Shown here piece after piece: positions 48,401-59,640 of a stretch of DNA of 64,000 bases (its first letter is position 1; each line of letters opens with the position of its first letter). Source of the DNA: Pithys albifrons albifrons (lineage: Eukaryota; Chordata; Aves; Passeriformes; Thamnophilidae); the NCBI RefSeq assembly GCF_047495875.1, contig NC_092474.1, forward strand, positions 16,947,851 to 17,011,850, in the 5' to 3' direction. The translations under genes and the position numbers were made by a program. The notes under the pieces are model-generated. The model saw nothing but the letters and a program-made list of their open reading frames with translations. It was not told where the DNA came from and ran no database searches.

Positions 48401-48471
48401 CCTTTTGCCTGGGCGCAAAGCTCGACGGTGCGTGTCACATGGGGGTAAGGGAAAGAGCCGTTTTCAGCCCA
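42429..48471. repeat. 32-mer higher-order repeat, unit U2 (6043 bp, reference)
   Basis: Complete reference unit. Order: M12-9-10-11-12-13-(1/2)-3-5-6-10-11-12-5-6-7-8-9-10-11-12-3-(5/9)-10-8-9-11-12-3-4-(12/6)-11. Hexamers run from 42429 to 48284. U2 repeats at +6043 (U3) and +12086 (U4). Ten of its 32 monomers contain the exact nonamer CTAGGGTTA (unit positions 4, 5, 10, 12, 15, 17, 20, 25, 27 and 31). The position-8 M3 has GAATTG at 43750. Confidence 0.94.
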
Positions 48472-51400
48472 GAATTCCAGACCAATGAAGATTCCTCCCT
48501 GGGAAAAGGTGCCAGGACGGAAAGCGATTGTTCTTTTTCTAGGGCTAATGGGGCCCCAAAATTGGCACCTGAGAGCCCAAGGCTGCCTCCTTTTCCCTGG
48601 GCGCAAAGCTCGATGGAGCGTTCCACGTGCGGGTCCGGGAAAGTGCCATTTTACAGCCCAGAATTCCAGACCTATGAAGATTCCTCAGAGGGAAAAGGTA
48701 CCAGGAGGCAAAGCCATTGTGTATTTGGAATGCTAATTGGGCCCCATCATTGGCACCTGTGAGCCCAAGGCTGCCACCTTTTCCCTGGGTGCAAAGCTCG
48801 ACGGTGCATACCCTGTGCGGGTCCGGGAAAGGGCCGTTTTTCAGCCCAGAATTCCAGACGGAAGTCGATTCCTCTCTGGGAAAAGGTGTCAGGACAGAAA
48901 GCCATTGTGCCTTTCCTAGGGGTAATGGGACCTCATCTTTGGCACCTGAGAGCCCAAGGCTGCCACCTTTTCCCTGGGCGCAAATGTCGACGGCGCGTGC
49001 CACTTGCAAGTCCGGGAATGTGCCGTTTCTCATCCCAGAATTCCAGGCCAGCGAAGATTTCTCCCAGGGAAAATGTGCCAGGACAGAAAGCGATTGTGCC
49101 TTTTCTAGGGTTAATGGGGCCCCAAAATTGGAAGCTGAGAGCCCAGGGCTGCCACATTTTACCTGGGCGCAAAGCTCGAAGATGTGTGCCACATCCGGGT
49201 AAGGGAAAGAGCCGTTTTCAGCCCAGAATTCCAGACCAATGAAGATTCCTCCCAGGGAAAAGGTGCCAGGACAGAAAGCGATTGTTCTTTTTCTAGGGTT
49301 AATGGGGCTCCATTATTGGCACCTGAGAGCCCAAGGCTGCCACCTTTTGCCTGGGCACAAATCTCGACGGTGCGTTCCACTTGCAGGTCGGGGGAAGTGC
49401 CGTTATTCAGCCCAGAATTCCAGACGGACGAAAATTCCTCCCAGGGAAGAGGTGCCAGGACAGAAAGCAATTGTTATTTATCTAGTGTTAACGGGGACCC
49501 ATTCTTGGCACCTGAGAGCCCAAGGCTGCCACCTCTTCCCTGGGCGCAAAGCCAGATGGTGCCTGCCACGTGCAGGTCAGAGAAAGTGCTTTGTTCAGCC
49601 CAGGATTCCAGACCAATGAAGACTCCTCCCAGGGAAAAGGCTCCCAGGACAGAAAGCCATTGAGCTTTTTGTAAAGGTAATGGGGCCCCATCATTGGCAC
49701 CTGAGAGCCCAAGACTGCCACCTTTTCCCTGGACGCAAAGCTTGATGGTGCGTTCCACTTGCGGGTCCAGGAAAGTGCCGATTCTCAGACCAGAATTGCA
49801 AACCGATGAAGATTCCTCAGTGGGAAAAGGTGCCAGGACAGAAAGCCATTGTGCCTTTTGTAGGGGTAATGGGGCACCATCATTGGCACCTGAGAGCCCA
49901 AGGCTGCCACCTTTTGCCTGGGCGCAAATGTCGACGGCGCGTGCCACCTCCGGGTCCGGGGAAGTGCCATTTTTCAGCCCAGAATTCCAGACGGACGAAG
50001 ACACCTCCCAGGGAAAAGGTGCCAGGTCAGAAATCGAATTGTCCTTTTCTAGGGTCAATGGTGCCCCATCATTGGCACCTCAGAGTTCAAGGCTGCCACC
50101 TTTTCCGTGGGCGCAAACATCAACGGCGCGTACCACTTTCTTGTCCGGGAAAGTGCCGTTTTTCAGACCTCAATTCCAGACGGATGAAGACTCCTCACAG
50201 GGAAGAGGCTCCCAGGACAGAAAGCGATTGTTCCATTTCTAGGGTTAATCGGGCCCCATCATTGGCACCTGAGAGCCCAAGGTTGCCTCCTATACCCTGG
50301 GCGCAAAGCTCGACGGTGCATACCCTGTGCGGGTCCGGGAAAGGGCCGTTTTTCAGCCCAGAATTCCAGACGGAAGTCGATTCCTCTCTGGGAAAAGGTG
50401 TCAGGACAGAAAGCCATTGTGCCTTTTCTAGGGGTAATGGGACCTCATCTTTGGCACCTGAGAGCCCAAGGCTGCCACCTTTTCCCTGGGCGCAAATGTC
50501 GACGGCGCGTGCCACTTGCAAGTCCGGGAATGTGCCGTTTCTCATCCCAGAATTCCAGGCCAGCGAAGATTTCTCCCAGGGAAAATGTGCCAGGACAGAA
50601 AGCCATTGTGCCTTTTCTAGGGTTAATGCGGCCCCAAAATTGGCAGCTGAGAGCCCAGGGCTGCAACCTTTTCCCTGGGTGCAAAGCTCGACGGTGCGTG
50701 CCACATGCGGGTAAGGAAAAGAGCCGTTTTCAGGGCAGAATTCCAGACCAATGAAGATTCCTCCCAGGGAAAAGGTGCCAGGACAGAAAGCCATTGTTCT
50801 TTTTCTAGTGTTAACGGGGCCCCATCATTGGCACCTGAGAGCCCAAGGCTGCCACCTTTTGCCTGGGCGCAAATGTCGACGGCGCGTGCCACCTCCGGGT
50901 CAAGGGAAGTGCCATTTTTCAGCCCAGAATTCCAGAGGGACGAAGACACCTTCCAGGGAAAAGGTGCCAGGTCAGAAATCGAATTGTCCTTTTCTAGGGT
51001 CAATGGGGCCCCATCATTGGCACCTCAGAGTTCAAGGCTGACACCTTTTCCGTGGGCGCAAACATCAACGGCGAGTACCACTTTCTTGTCCGGGAATGTG
51101 CCGTTTTTCAGCCCTCAATTCCAGACGGATGAAGACTCCTCACAGGGAAGAGGCTCCCAGGACAGAAAGCGATTGTTCCATTTCTAGGGTTAATCGGGCC
51201 CCATCATTGGCACCTGAGAGCCCAAGGTTGCCTCCTATACCCTGGGCGCAAAGCTCGACCATGCGTGTTACGTGAGGGTCCGGGAAATTGCCGTTTCTCA
51301 TTCCAGAATTCCAGACCGATGAAGATTCCTCCCTGGGAAAAGGTGTCAGGACAGAAAGCGATTGTTCCTTTTATAGGGTTAATGGGGCTCCATCATTGAC

Positions 51401-54400
51401 ACCTGAGAGCCCAAGGCTGCAATCTTTTCCCTGAGCGCAAAGCTCGACGGTGCGTGCCACTTGCGGGTCCAGGAATGTGCTGTTTCTCATCCCAGAATTC
51501 GAGGCCGATGAAGATTTCTCCCAGGGAAAAGGTGCCAGGGCAGAAAGCAATTGTGCCTTTTCTAGGGTTAATGGGGCCCCAAAATTGACACCTGAGAGCC
51601 CAAGGCTGCCACCTTTTCCTTGCGCGCAAAGCTCGACGGAGCGTTCCACGTGCAGATCCAGGAAAGTGCCATTTTTCAGCCCAGAATTCCAGACCTATGA
51701 AGATTCCTCAGAGGGAAAAGGTACCAGGAGACAAAGCCATTGTGTATTTGGAATGCTAATTGGGCCCCATCATTGGCACCTGAGAGCCCAAGGCTGCCAC
51801 CTTTTCCCTGGGTGCAAAGCTCGACGGTGCATACCCTGTGCAGGTCCGGGAAAGGGCCGTTTTTCAGCCCAGAATTCCAGACGGAAGTCGATTCCTCTCT
51901 GGGAAAAAGTGTCAGGACAGAAAGCCATTGTGCCTTTTCTAGGGGTAATGGGACCTCATCTTTGGCACCTGAGAGCCCAAGGCTGCCACCTTTTCCCTGG
52001 GCGCAAATGTCGACGGCGCGTGCCACTTGCAAGTCCGGGAATGTGCCGTTTCTCATCCCAGAATTCCAGGCCAGCGAAGATTTCTCCCAGGGAAAATGTG
52101 CCAGGACAGAAAGCGATTGTGCCTTCTCTAGGGTTAATGGGGCCCCAAAATTGGCAGCTGAGAGCCCAGGGCTGCCACCATTTCCCTGGGCGCAAAGCTC
52201 GACGGTGCGTACCACATGCGGGTAAGGGAAAGAGCCGTTTTCAGGGCAGAATTCCAGACCAATGAAGATTCCTCCCAGGGAAAAGGTGCCAGGACAGAAA
52301 GCCATTGTGCTTTTTGTAAAGGTAATGGGGCCCCATCATTGGCACCTGAGACCCCAAGACTGCCACCTTTTCCCTGGACACAAAGCTCGATGGTGCGTTC
52401 CACTTGCGGGTCCAGGAAAGTGCCGATTCTCAGACCAGAATTCCAAACCGATGAAGATTCCTCAGTGGGAAAAGGTGCCAGGACAGAAAGCCATTGTGCC
52501 TTTTGTAGGGGTAATGGGGCACCATCATTGGCACCTCAGAGCCCAAGGCTGCCACCTTTTGCCTGGGCGCAAATGTCGACGGCGCGTGCCACTTTCGGGT
52601 CCGGGGAAGTGCCATTTTTCAGCCCAGAATTCCAGACCTATGAAGATTCCTCCCTGGGAAAAGGTACCAGGAGACAAAGCCATTGTGTATTTTGTAATGC
52701 TAATTGGGCCCCATCATTGGCACCTGAGAGCCCAAGGCTGCCACCTTTTCCCTGGGTGCAAAGCTCGACGGTGCATACCCTGTGCGGGTCCGGGAAAGGG
52801 CCGTTTTTCAGCCCAGAATTCCAGACGGAAGTCGATTCCTCTCTGGGAAAAGGTGTCAGGACAGAAAGCGATTGTTCCTTTTCTAGGAGTAATGGGGCTC
52901 CATCATTGACACCTGAGAGCCCAAGGCTGCAACCTTTTCCCTGAGCATAAAGCTCGACGGTGCGTGCCACTTGCGGGTCCAGGAATGTGCTGTTTCTCAT
53001 CCCAGAATTCGAGGCCGATGAAGATTTCTCCCAGGGAAAAGGTGCCAGGGCAGAAAGCAATTGTGCCTTTTCTAGGGTTAATGGGGCCCCAAAATTGACA
53101 CCTGAGAGCCCAAGGCTGCCACCTTTTCCCTGGGCGCAAAGCTCGACGGAGCGTTCCACGTGCAGATCCAGGAAAGTGCCATTTTTCAGCCCAGAATTCC
53201 AGACCTATGAAGATTCCTCAGAGGGAAAAGGTACCAGGAGACAAAGCCATTGTGTATTTGTAATGCTAATTGGGCCCCATCATTGGCACCTGAGAGCCCA
53301 AGGCTGCCACCTTTTCCCTGGGCGCAAATGTCGACGGCGCGTGCCACTTGCAAGTCCGGGAATGTGCCGTTTCTCATCCCAGAATTCCAGGCCAGCGAAG
53401 ATTTCTCCCAGGGAAGAGGTGCCAGGACAGAAAGCGATTGTGCCTTCTCTAGGGTTAATGGGGCCCCAAAATTGGCAGCTGAGAGCCCAGGGCTGCCACC
53501 TTTACCCTGGGCGAAAAGCTCGACGGTGCGTGCCACATGCGGGTAAGGGAAAGAGCCGTTTTCAGCCCAGAATTCCAGACCAATGAAGATTCCTCCCAGG
53601 GAAAAAGTGCCAGGACAGAAAGCCATTGTGTTTTTTGTAAAGGTAATGGGGCCCCATCATTGGCACCAGAGAGTCCAAGACTGCCACCTTTTCCCTGGAC
53701 GCAAAGCTCGATGGTGCGTTCCACTTGCGGGTCCAGGATAGTGCCGATTCTTAGACCAGAATTCCAAACCGATGAAGATTCCACCCTGGGAAAAGGTGCC
53801 AGGACAGAAAGCCATTGTGCCTTTTGTAGGGGTAATGGGGCACCATCATTGGCACCTGAGAGCCCAAGGCTGCCCCCTTTTCCCTGGGCGCAAAGCTCGA
53901 CAGTGTGTACCTTTTGCGGGTTTAGGGCAGTGCCATTTCTGAACCCAGATTTCCAGACGGACGAAGATTCCTCCCTGGGAAAAGGTGCCAGGACAAAAAG
54001 AAAGTGTTATTTTTCTAGCGTTAACGGGGCCCAATCATTGGCACCTGAGAGCCCAAGGCTGCCACCTTTTGCCTGGGCGCAAAGCTCGACGGTGCGTGTC
54101 ACATGGGGGTAAGGGAAAGTGCCGTTTTTCAGCCCTCAATTCCAGAGGGATGAAGACTCCTCACAGGGAAGAGGCTCCCAGGACAGAAAGCGATTGTTCC
54201 ATTTCTAGGGTTAATCGGGCCCCATCATTGGCACCTGAGAGCCCAAGGCTGCCCCCTTTTCCCTGGGCGCAAAGCTCGACGGCGCGTGCCACTTGCAAGT
54301 CCGGGAATGTGCCGTTTCTCATCCCAGAATTCCAGGCCAGCGAAGATTTCTCCCAGGGAAAAGGTGCCGGCACAGAAAACGATTGTGCCTTTTCTAGGAT

Positions 54401-54514
54401 TATTGGGGCCCCAAAATTGGCAGCTGAGAGCCCAGGGCTGCCACCTTTTGCCTGGGCGCAAAGCTCGACGGTGCGTGTCACATGGGGGTAAGGGAAAGAG
54501 CCGTTTTCAGCCCA
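48472..54514. repeat. 32-mer higher-order repeat, unit U3 (6043 bp)
   Basis: Same order and length as U2. It shares with U4, but not U2, a T at 48760 (GCACCTGTGAGCC), a C at 49195 (CACATCCGGG) and a T at 49743 (AGCTTGATGG). Private to U3 among the four units are CTTGTCCGGG near 51088 (others CTTGTCTGGG) and CCCAGGGAAAAGG in the M12 of 52249 (others CCCTGGG). The private changes revert toward other monomers, which suggests local conversion. Confidence 0.94.
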
Positions 54515-57500
54515 GAATTCCAGACCAATGAAGATTCCTCCCTGGGAAAAGGTGCCAGGACGGAAAGCGATTGTTCTTTTTCTAGGGCTAATGGGGCCCC
54601 AAAATTGGCACCTGAGAGCCCAAGGCTGCCTCCTTTTCCCTGGGCGCAAAGCTCGATGGAGCGTTCCACGTGCGGGTCCGGGAAAGTGCCATTTTACAGC
54701 CCAGAATTCCAGACCTATGAAGATTCCTCAGAGGGAAAAGGTACCAGGAGGCAAAGCCATTGTGTATTTGGAATGCTAATTGGGCCCCATCATTGGCACC
54801 TGTGAGCCCAAGGCTGCCACCTTTTCCCTGGGTGCAAAGCTCGACGGTGCATACCCTGTGCGGGTGCGGGAAAGGGCCGTTTTTCAGCCCAGAATTCCAG
54901 ACGGAAGTCGATTCCTCTCTGGGAAAAGGTGTCAGGACAGAAAGCCATTGTGCCTTTCCTAGGGGTAATGGGACCTCATCTTTGGCACCTGAGAGCCCAA
55001 GGCTGCCACCTTTTCCCTGGGCGCAAATGTCGACGGCGCGTGCCACTTGCAAGTCCGGGAATGTGCCGTTTCTCATCCCAGAATTCCAGGCCAGCGAAGA
55101 TTTCTCCCAGGGAAAATGTGCCAGGACAGAAAGCGATTGTGCCTTTTCTAGGGTTAATGGGGCCCCAAAATTGGAAGCTGAGAGCCCAGGGCTGCCACAT
55201 TTTACCTGGGCGCAAAGCTCGAAGATGTGTGCCACATCCGGGTAAGGGAAAGAGCCGTTTTCAGCCCAGAATTCCAGACCAATGAAGATTCCTCCCAGGG
55301 AAAAGGTGCCAGGACAGAAAGCGATTGTTCTTTTTCTAGGGTTAATGGGGCTCCATTATTGGCACCTGAGAGCCCAAGGCTGCCACCTTTTGCCTGGGCA
55401 CAAATCTCGACGGTGCGTTCCACTTGCAGGTCGGGGGAAGTGCCGTTATTCAGCCCAGAATTCCAGACGGACGAAAATTCCTCCCAGGGAAGAGGTGCCA
55501 GGACAGAAAGCAATTGTTATTTATCTAGTGTTAACGGGGACCCATTCTTGGCACCTGAGAGCCCAAGGCTGCCACCTCTTCCCTGGGCGCAAAGCCAGAT
55601 GGTGCCTGCCACGTGCAGGTCAGAGAAAGTGCTTTGTTCAGCCCAGGATTCCAGACCAATGAAGACTCCTCCCAGGGAAAAGGCTCCCAGGACAGAAAGC
55701 CATTGAGCTTTTTGTAAAGGTAATGGGGCCCCATCATTGGCACCTGAGAGCCCAAGACTGCCACCTTTTCCCTGGACGCAAAGCTTGATGGTGCGTTCCA
55801 CTTGCGGGTCCAGGAAAGTGCCGATTCTCAGACCAGAATTGCAAACCGATGAAGATTCCTCAGTGGGAAAAGGTGCCAGGACAGAAAGCCATTGTGCCTT
55901 TTGTAGGGGTAATGGGGCACCATCATTGGCACCTGAGAGCCCAAGGCTGCCACCTTTTGCCTGGGCGCAAATGTCGACGGCGCGTGCCACCTCCGGGTCC
56001 GGGGAAGTGCCATTTTTCAGCCCAGAATTCCAGACGGACGAAGACACCTCCCAGGGAAAAGGTGCCAGGTCAGAAATCGAATTGTCCTTTTCTAGGGTCA
56101 ATGGTGCCCCATCATTGGCACCTCAGAGTTCAAGGCTGCCACCTTTTCCGTGGGCGCAAACATCAACGGCGCGTACCACTTTCTTGTCCGGGAAAGTGCC
56201 GTTTTTCAGACCTCAATTCCAGACGGATGAAGACTCCTCACAGGGAAGAGGCTCCCAGGACAGAAAGCGATTGTTCCATTTCTAGGGTTAATCGGGCCCC
56301 ATCATTGGCACCTGAGAGCCCAAGGTTGCCTCCTATACCCTGGGCGCAAAGCTCGACGGTGCATACCCTGTGCGGGTCCGGGAAAGGGCCGTTTTTCAGC
56401 CCAGAATTCCAGACGGAAGTCGATTCCTCTCTGGGAAAAGGTGTCAGGACAGAAAGCCATTGTGCCTTTTCTAGGGGTAATGGGACCTCATCTTTGGCAC
56501 CTGAGAGCCCAAGGCTGCCACCTTTTCCCTGGGCGCAAATGTCGACGGCGCGTGCCACTTGCAAGTCCGGGAATGTGCCGTTTCTCATCCCAGAATTCCA
56601 GGCCAGCGAAGATTTCTCCCAGGGAAAATGTGCCAGGACAGAAAGCCATTGTGCCTTTTCTAGGGTTAATGCGGCCCCAAAATTGGCAGCTGAGAGCCCA
56701 GGGCTGCAACCTTTTCCCTGGGTGCAAAGCTCGACGGTGCGTGCCACATGCGGGTAAGGAAAAGAGCCGTTTTCAGGGCAGAATTCCAGACCAATGAAGA
56801 TTCCTCCCAGGGAAAAGGTGCCAGGACAGAAAGCCATTGTTCTTTTTCTAGTGTTAACGGGGCCCCATCATTGGCACCTGAGAGCCCAAGGCTGCCACCT
56901 TTTGCCTGGGCGCAAATGTCGACGGCGCGTGCCACCTCCGGGTCAAGGGAAGTGCCATTTTTCAGCCCAGAATTCCAGACGGACGAAGACACCTCCCAGG
57001 GAAAAGGTGCCAGGTCAGAAATCGAATTGTCCTTTTCTAGGGTCAATGGGGCCCCATCATTGGCACCTCAGAGTTCAAGGCTGACACCTTTTCCGTGGGC
57101 GCAAACATCAACGGCGAGTACCACTTTCTTGTCTGGGAATGTGCCGTTTTTCAGCCCTCAATTCCAGACGGATGAAGACTCCTCACGGGGAAGAGGCTCC
57201 CAGGACAGAAAGCGATTGTTCCATTTCTAGGGTTAATCGGGCCCCATCATTGGCACCTGAGAGCCCAAGGTTGCCTCCTATACCCTGGCCACAAAGCTCG
57301 ACCATGCGTGTTACGTGAGGGTCCGGGAAATTGCCGTTTCTCATTCCAGAATTCCAGACCGATGAAGATTCCTCCCTGGGAAAAGGTGTCAGGACAGAAA
57401 GCGATTGTTCCTTTTATAGGGTTAATGGGGCTCCATCATTGACACCTGAGAGCCCAAGGCTGCAATCTTTTCCCTGAGCGCAAAGCTCGACGGTGCGTGC

Positions 57501-59640
57501 CACTTGCGGGTCCAGGAATGTGCTGTTTCTCATCCCAGAATTCGAGGCCGATGAAGATTTCTCCCAGGGAAAAGGTGCCAGGGCAGAAAGCAATTGTGCC
57601 TTTTCTAGGGTTAATGGGGCCCCAAAATTGACACCTGAGAGCCCAAGGCTGCCACCTTTTCCTTGCGCGCAAAGCTCGACGGAGCGTTCCACGTGCAGAT
57701 CCAGGAAAGTGCCATTTTTCAGCCCAGAATTCCAGACCTATGAAGATTCCTCAGAGGGAAAAGGTACCAGGAGACAAAGCCATTGTGTATTTGGAATGCT
57801 AATTGGGCCCCATCATTGGCACCTGAGAGCCCAAGGCTGCCACCTTTTCCCTGGGTGCAAAGCTCGACGGTGCATACCCTGTGCAGGTCCGGGAAAGGGC
57901 CGTTTTTCAGCCCAGAATTCCAGACGGAAGTCGATTCCTCTCTGGGAAAAAGTGTCAGGACAGAAAGCCATTGTGCCTTTTCTAGGGGTAATGGGACCTC
58001 ATCTTTGGCACCTTAGAGCCCAAGGCTGCCACCTTTTCCCTGGGCGCAAATGTCGACGGCGCGTGCCACTTGCAAGTCCGGGAATGTGCCGTTTCTCATC
58101 CCAGAATTCCAGGCCAGCGAAGATTTCTCCCAGGGAAAATGTGCCAGGACAGAAAGCGATTGTGCCTTCTCTAGGGTTAATGGGGCCCCAAAATTGGCAG
58201 CTGAGAGCCCAGGGCTGCCACCATTTCCCTGGGCGCAAAGCTCGACGGTGCGTGCCACATGCGGGTAAGGGAAAGAGCCGTTTTCAGGGCAGAATTCCAG
58301 ACCAATGAAGATTCCTCCCTGGGAAAAGGTGCCAGGACAGAAAGCCATTGTGCTTTTTGTAAAGGTAATGGGGCCCCATCATTGGCACCTGAGACCCCAA
58401 GACTGCCACCTTTTCCCTGGACACAAAGCTCGATGGTGCGTTCCACTTGCGGGTCCAGGAAAGTGCCGATTCTCAGACCAGAATTCCAAACCGATGAAGA
58501 TTCCTCAGTGGGAAAAGGTGCCAGGACAGAAAGCCATTGTGCCTTTTGTAGGGGTAATGGGGCACCATCATTGGCACCTCAGAGCCCAAGGCTGCCACCT
58601 TTTGCCTGGGCGCAAATGTCGACGGCGCGTGCCACTTTCGGGTCCGGGGAAGTGCCATTTTTCAGCCCAGAATTCCAGACCTATGAAGATTCCTCCCTGG
58701 GAAAAGGTACCAGGAGACAAAGCCATTGTGTATTTTGTAATGCTAATTGGGCCCCATCATTGGCACCTGTGAGCCCAAGGCTGCCACCTTTTCCCTGGGT
58801 GCAAAGCTCGACGGTGCATACCCTGTGCGGGTCCGGGAAAGGGCCGTTTTTCAGCCCAGAATTCCAGACGGAAGTCGATTCCTCTCTGGGAAAAGGTGTC
58901 AGGACAGAAAGCGATTGTTCCTTTTCTAGGAGTAGTGGGGCTCCATCATTGACACCTGAGAGCCCAAGGCTGCAACCTTTTCCCTGAGCATAAAGCTCGA
59001 CGGTGCGTGCCACTTGCGGGTCCAGGAATGTGCTGTTTCTCATCCCAGAATTCGAGGCCGATGAAGATTTCTCCCAGGGAAAAGGTGCCAGGACAGAAAG
59101 CAATTGTGCCTTTTCTAGGGTTAATGGGGCCCCAAAATTGACACCTGAGAGCCCAAGGCTGCCACCTTTTCCCTGGGCGCAAAGCTCGACGGAGCGTTCC
59201 ACGTGCAGATCCAGGAAAGTGCCATTTTTCAGCCCAGAATTCCAGACCTATGAAGATTCCTCAGAGGGAAAAGGTACCAGGAGACAAAGCCATTGTGTAT
59301 TTGTAATGCTAATTGGGCCCCATCATTGGCACCTGAGAGCCCAAGGCTGCCACCTTTTCCCTGGGCGCAAATGTCGACGGCGCGTGCCACTTGCAAGTCC
59401 GGGAATGTGCCGTTTCTCATCCCAGAATTCCAGGCCAGCGAAGATTTCTCCCAGGGAAAAGGTGCCAGGACAGAAAGCGATTGTGCCTTTTCTAGGGTTA
59501 ATGGGGCCCCAAAATTGGCAGCTGAGAGCCCAGGGCTGCCACCTTTTCCCTGGGCGCAAAGCTCGACGGTGCGTGCCACATGCGGGTAAGGGAAAGAGCC
59601 GTTTTCAGCCCAGAATTCCAGACCAATGAAGATTCCTCCC
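54515..59640. repeat. 32-mer higher-order repeat, unit U4 (incomplete)
   Basis: Matches U3 at +6043 through unit position 27 and into position 28 (hexamer 59613). It then leaves the pattern at about 59.64 kb, where the expected GCCATTGTG section is replaced by GCAAGTGTTC. A private change is CGGGTGCGGG near 54865. M6 of the position-15 region has CTTGTCTGGG as in U1 and U2. It marks the right end of the homogenised 32-mer block. Confidence 0.9.
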
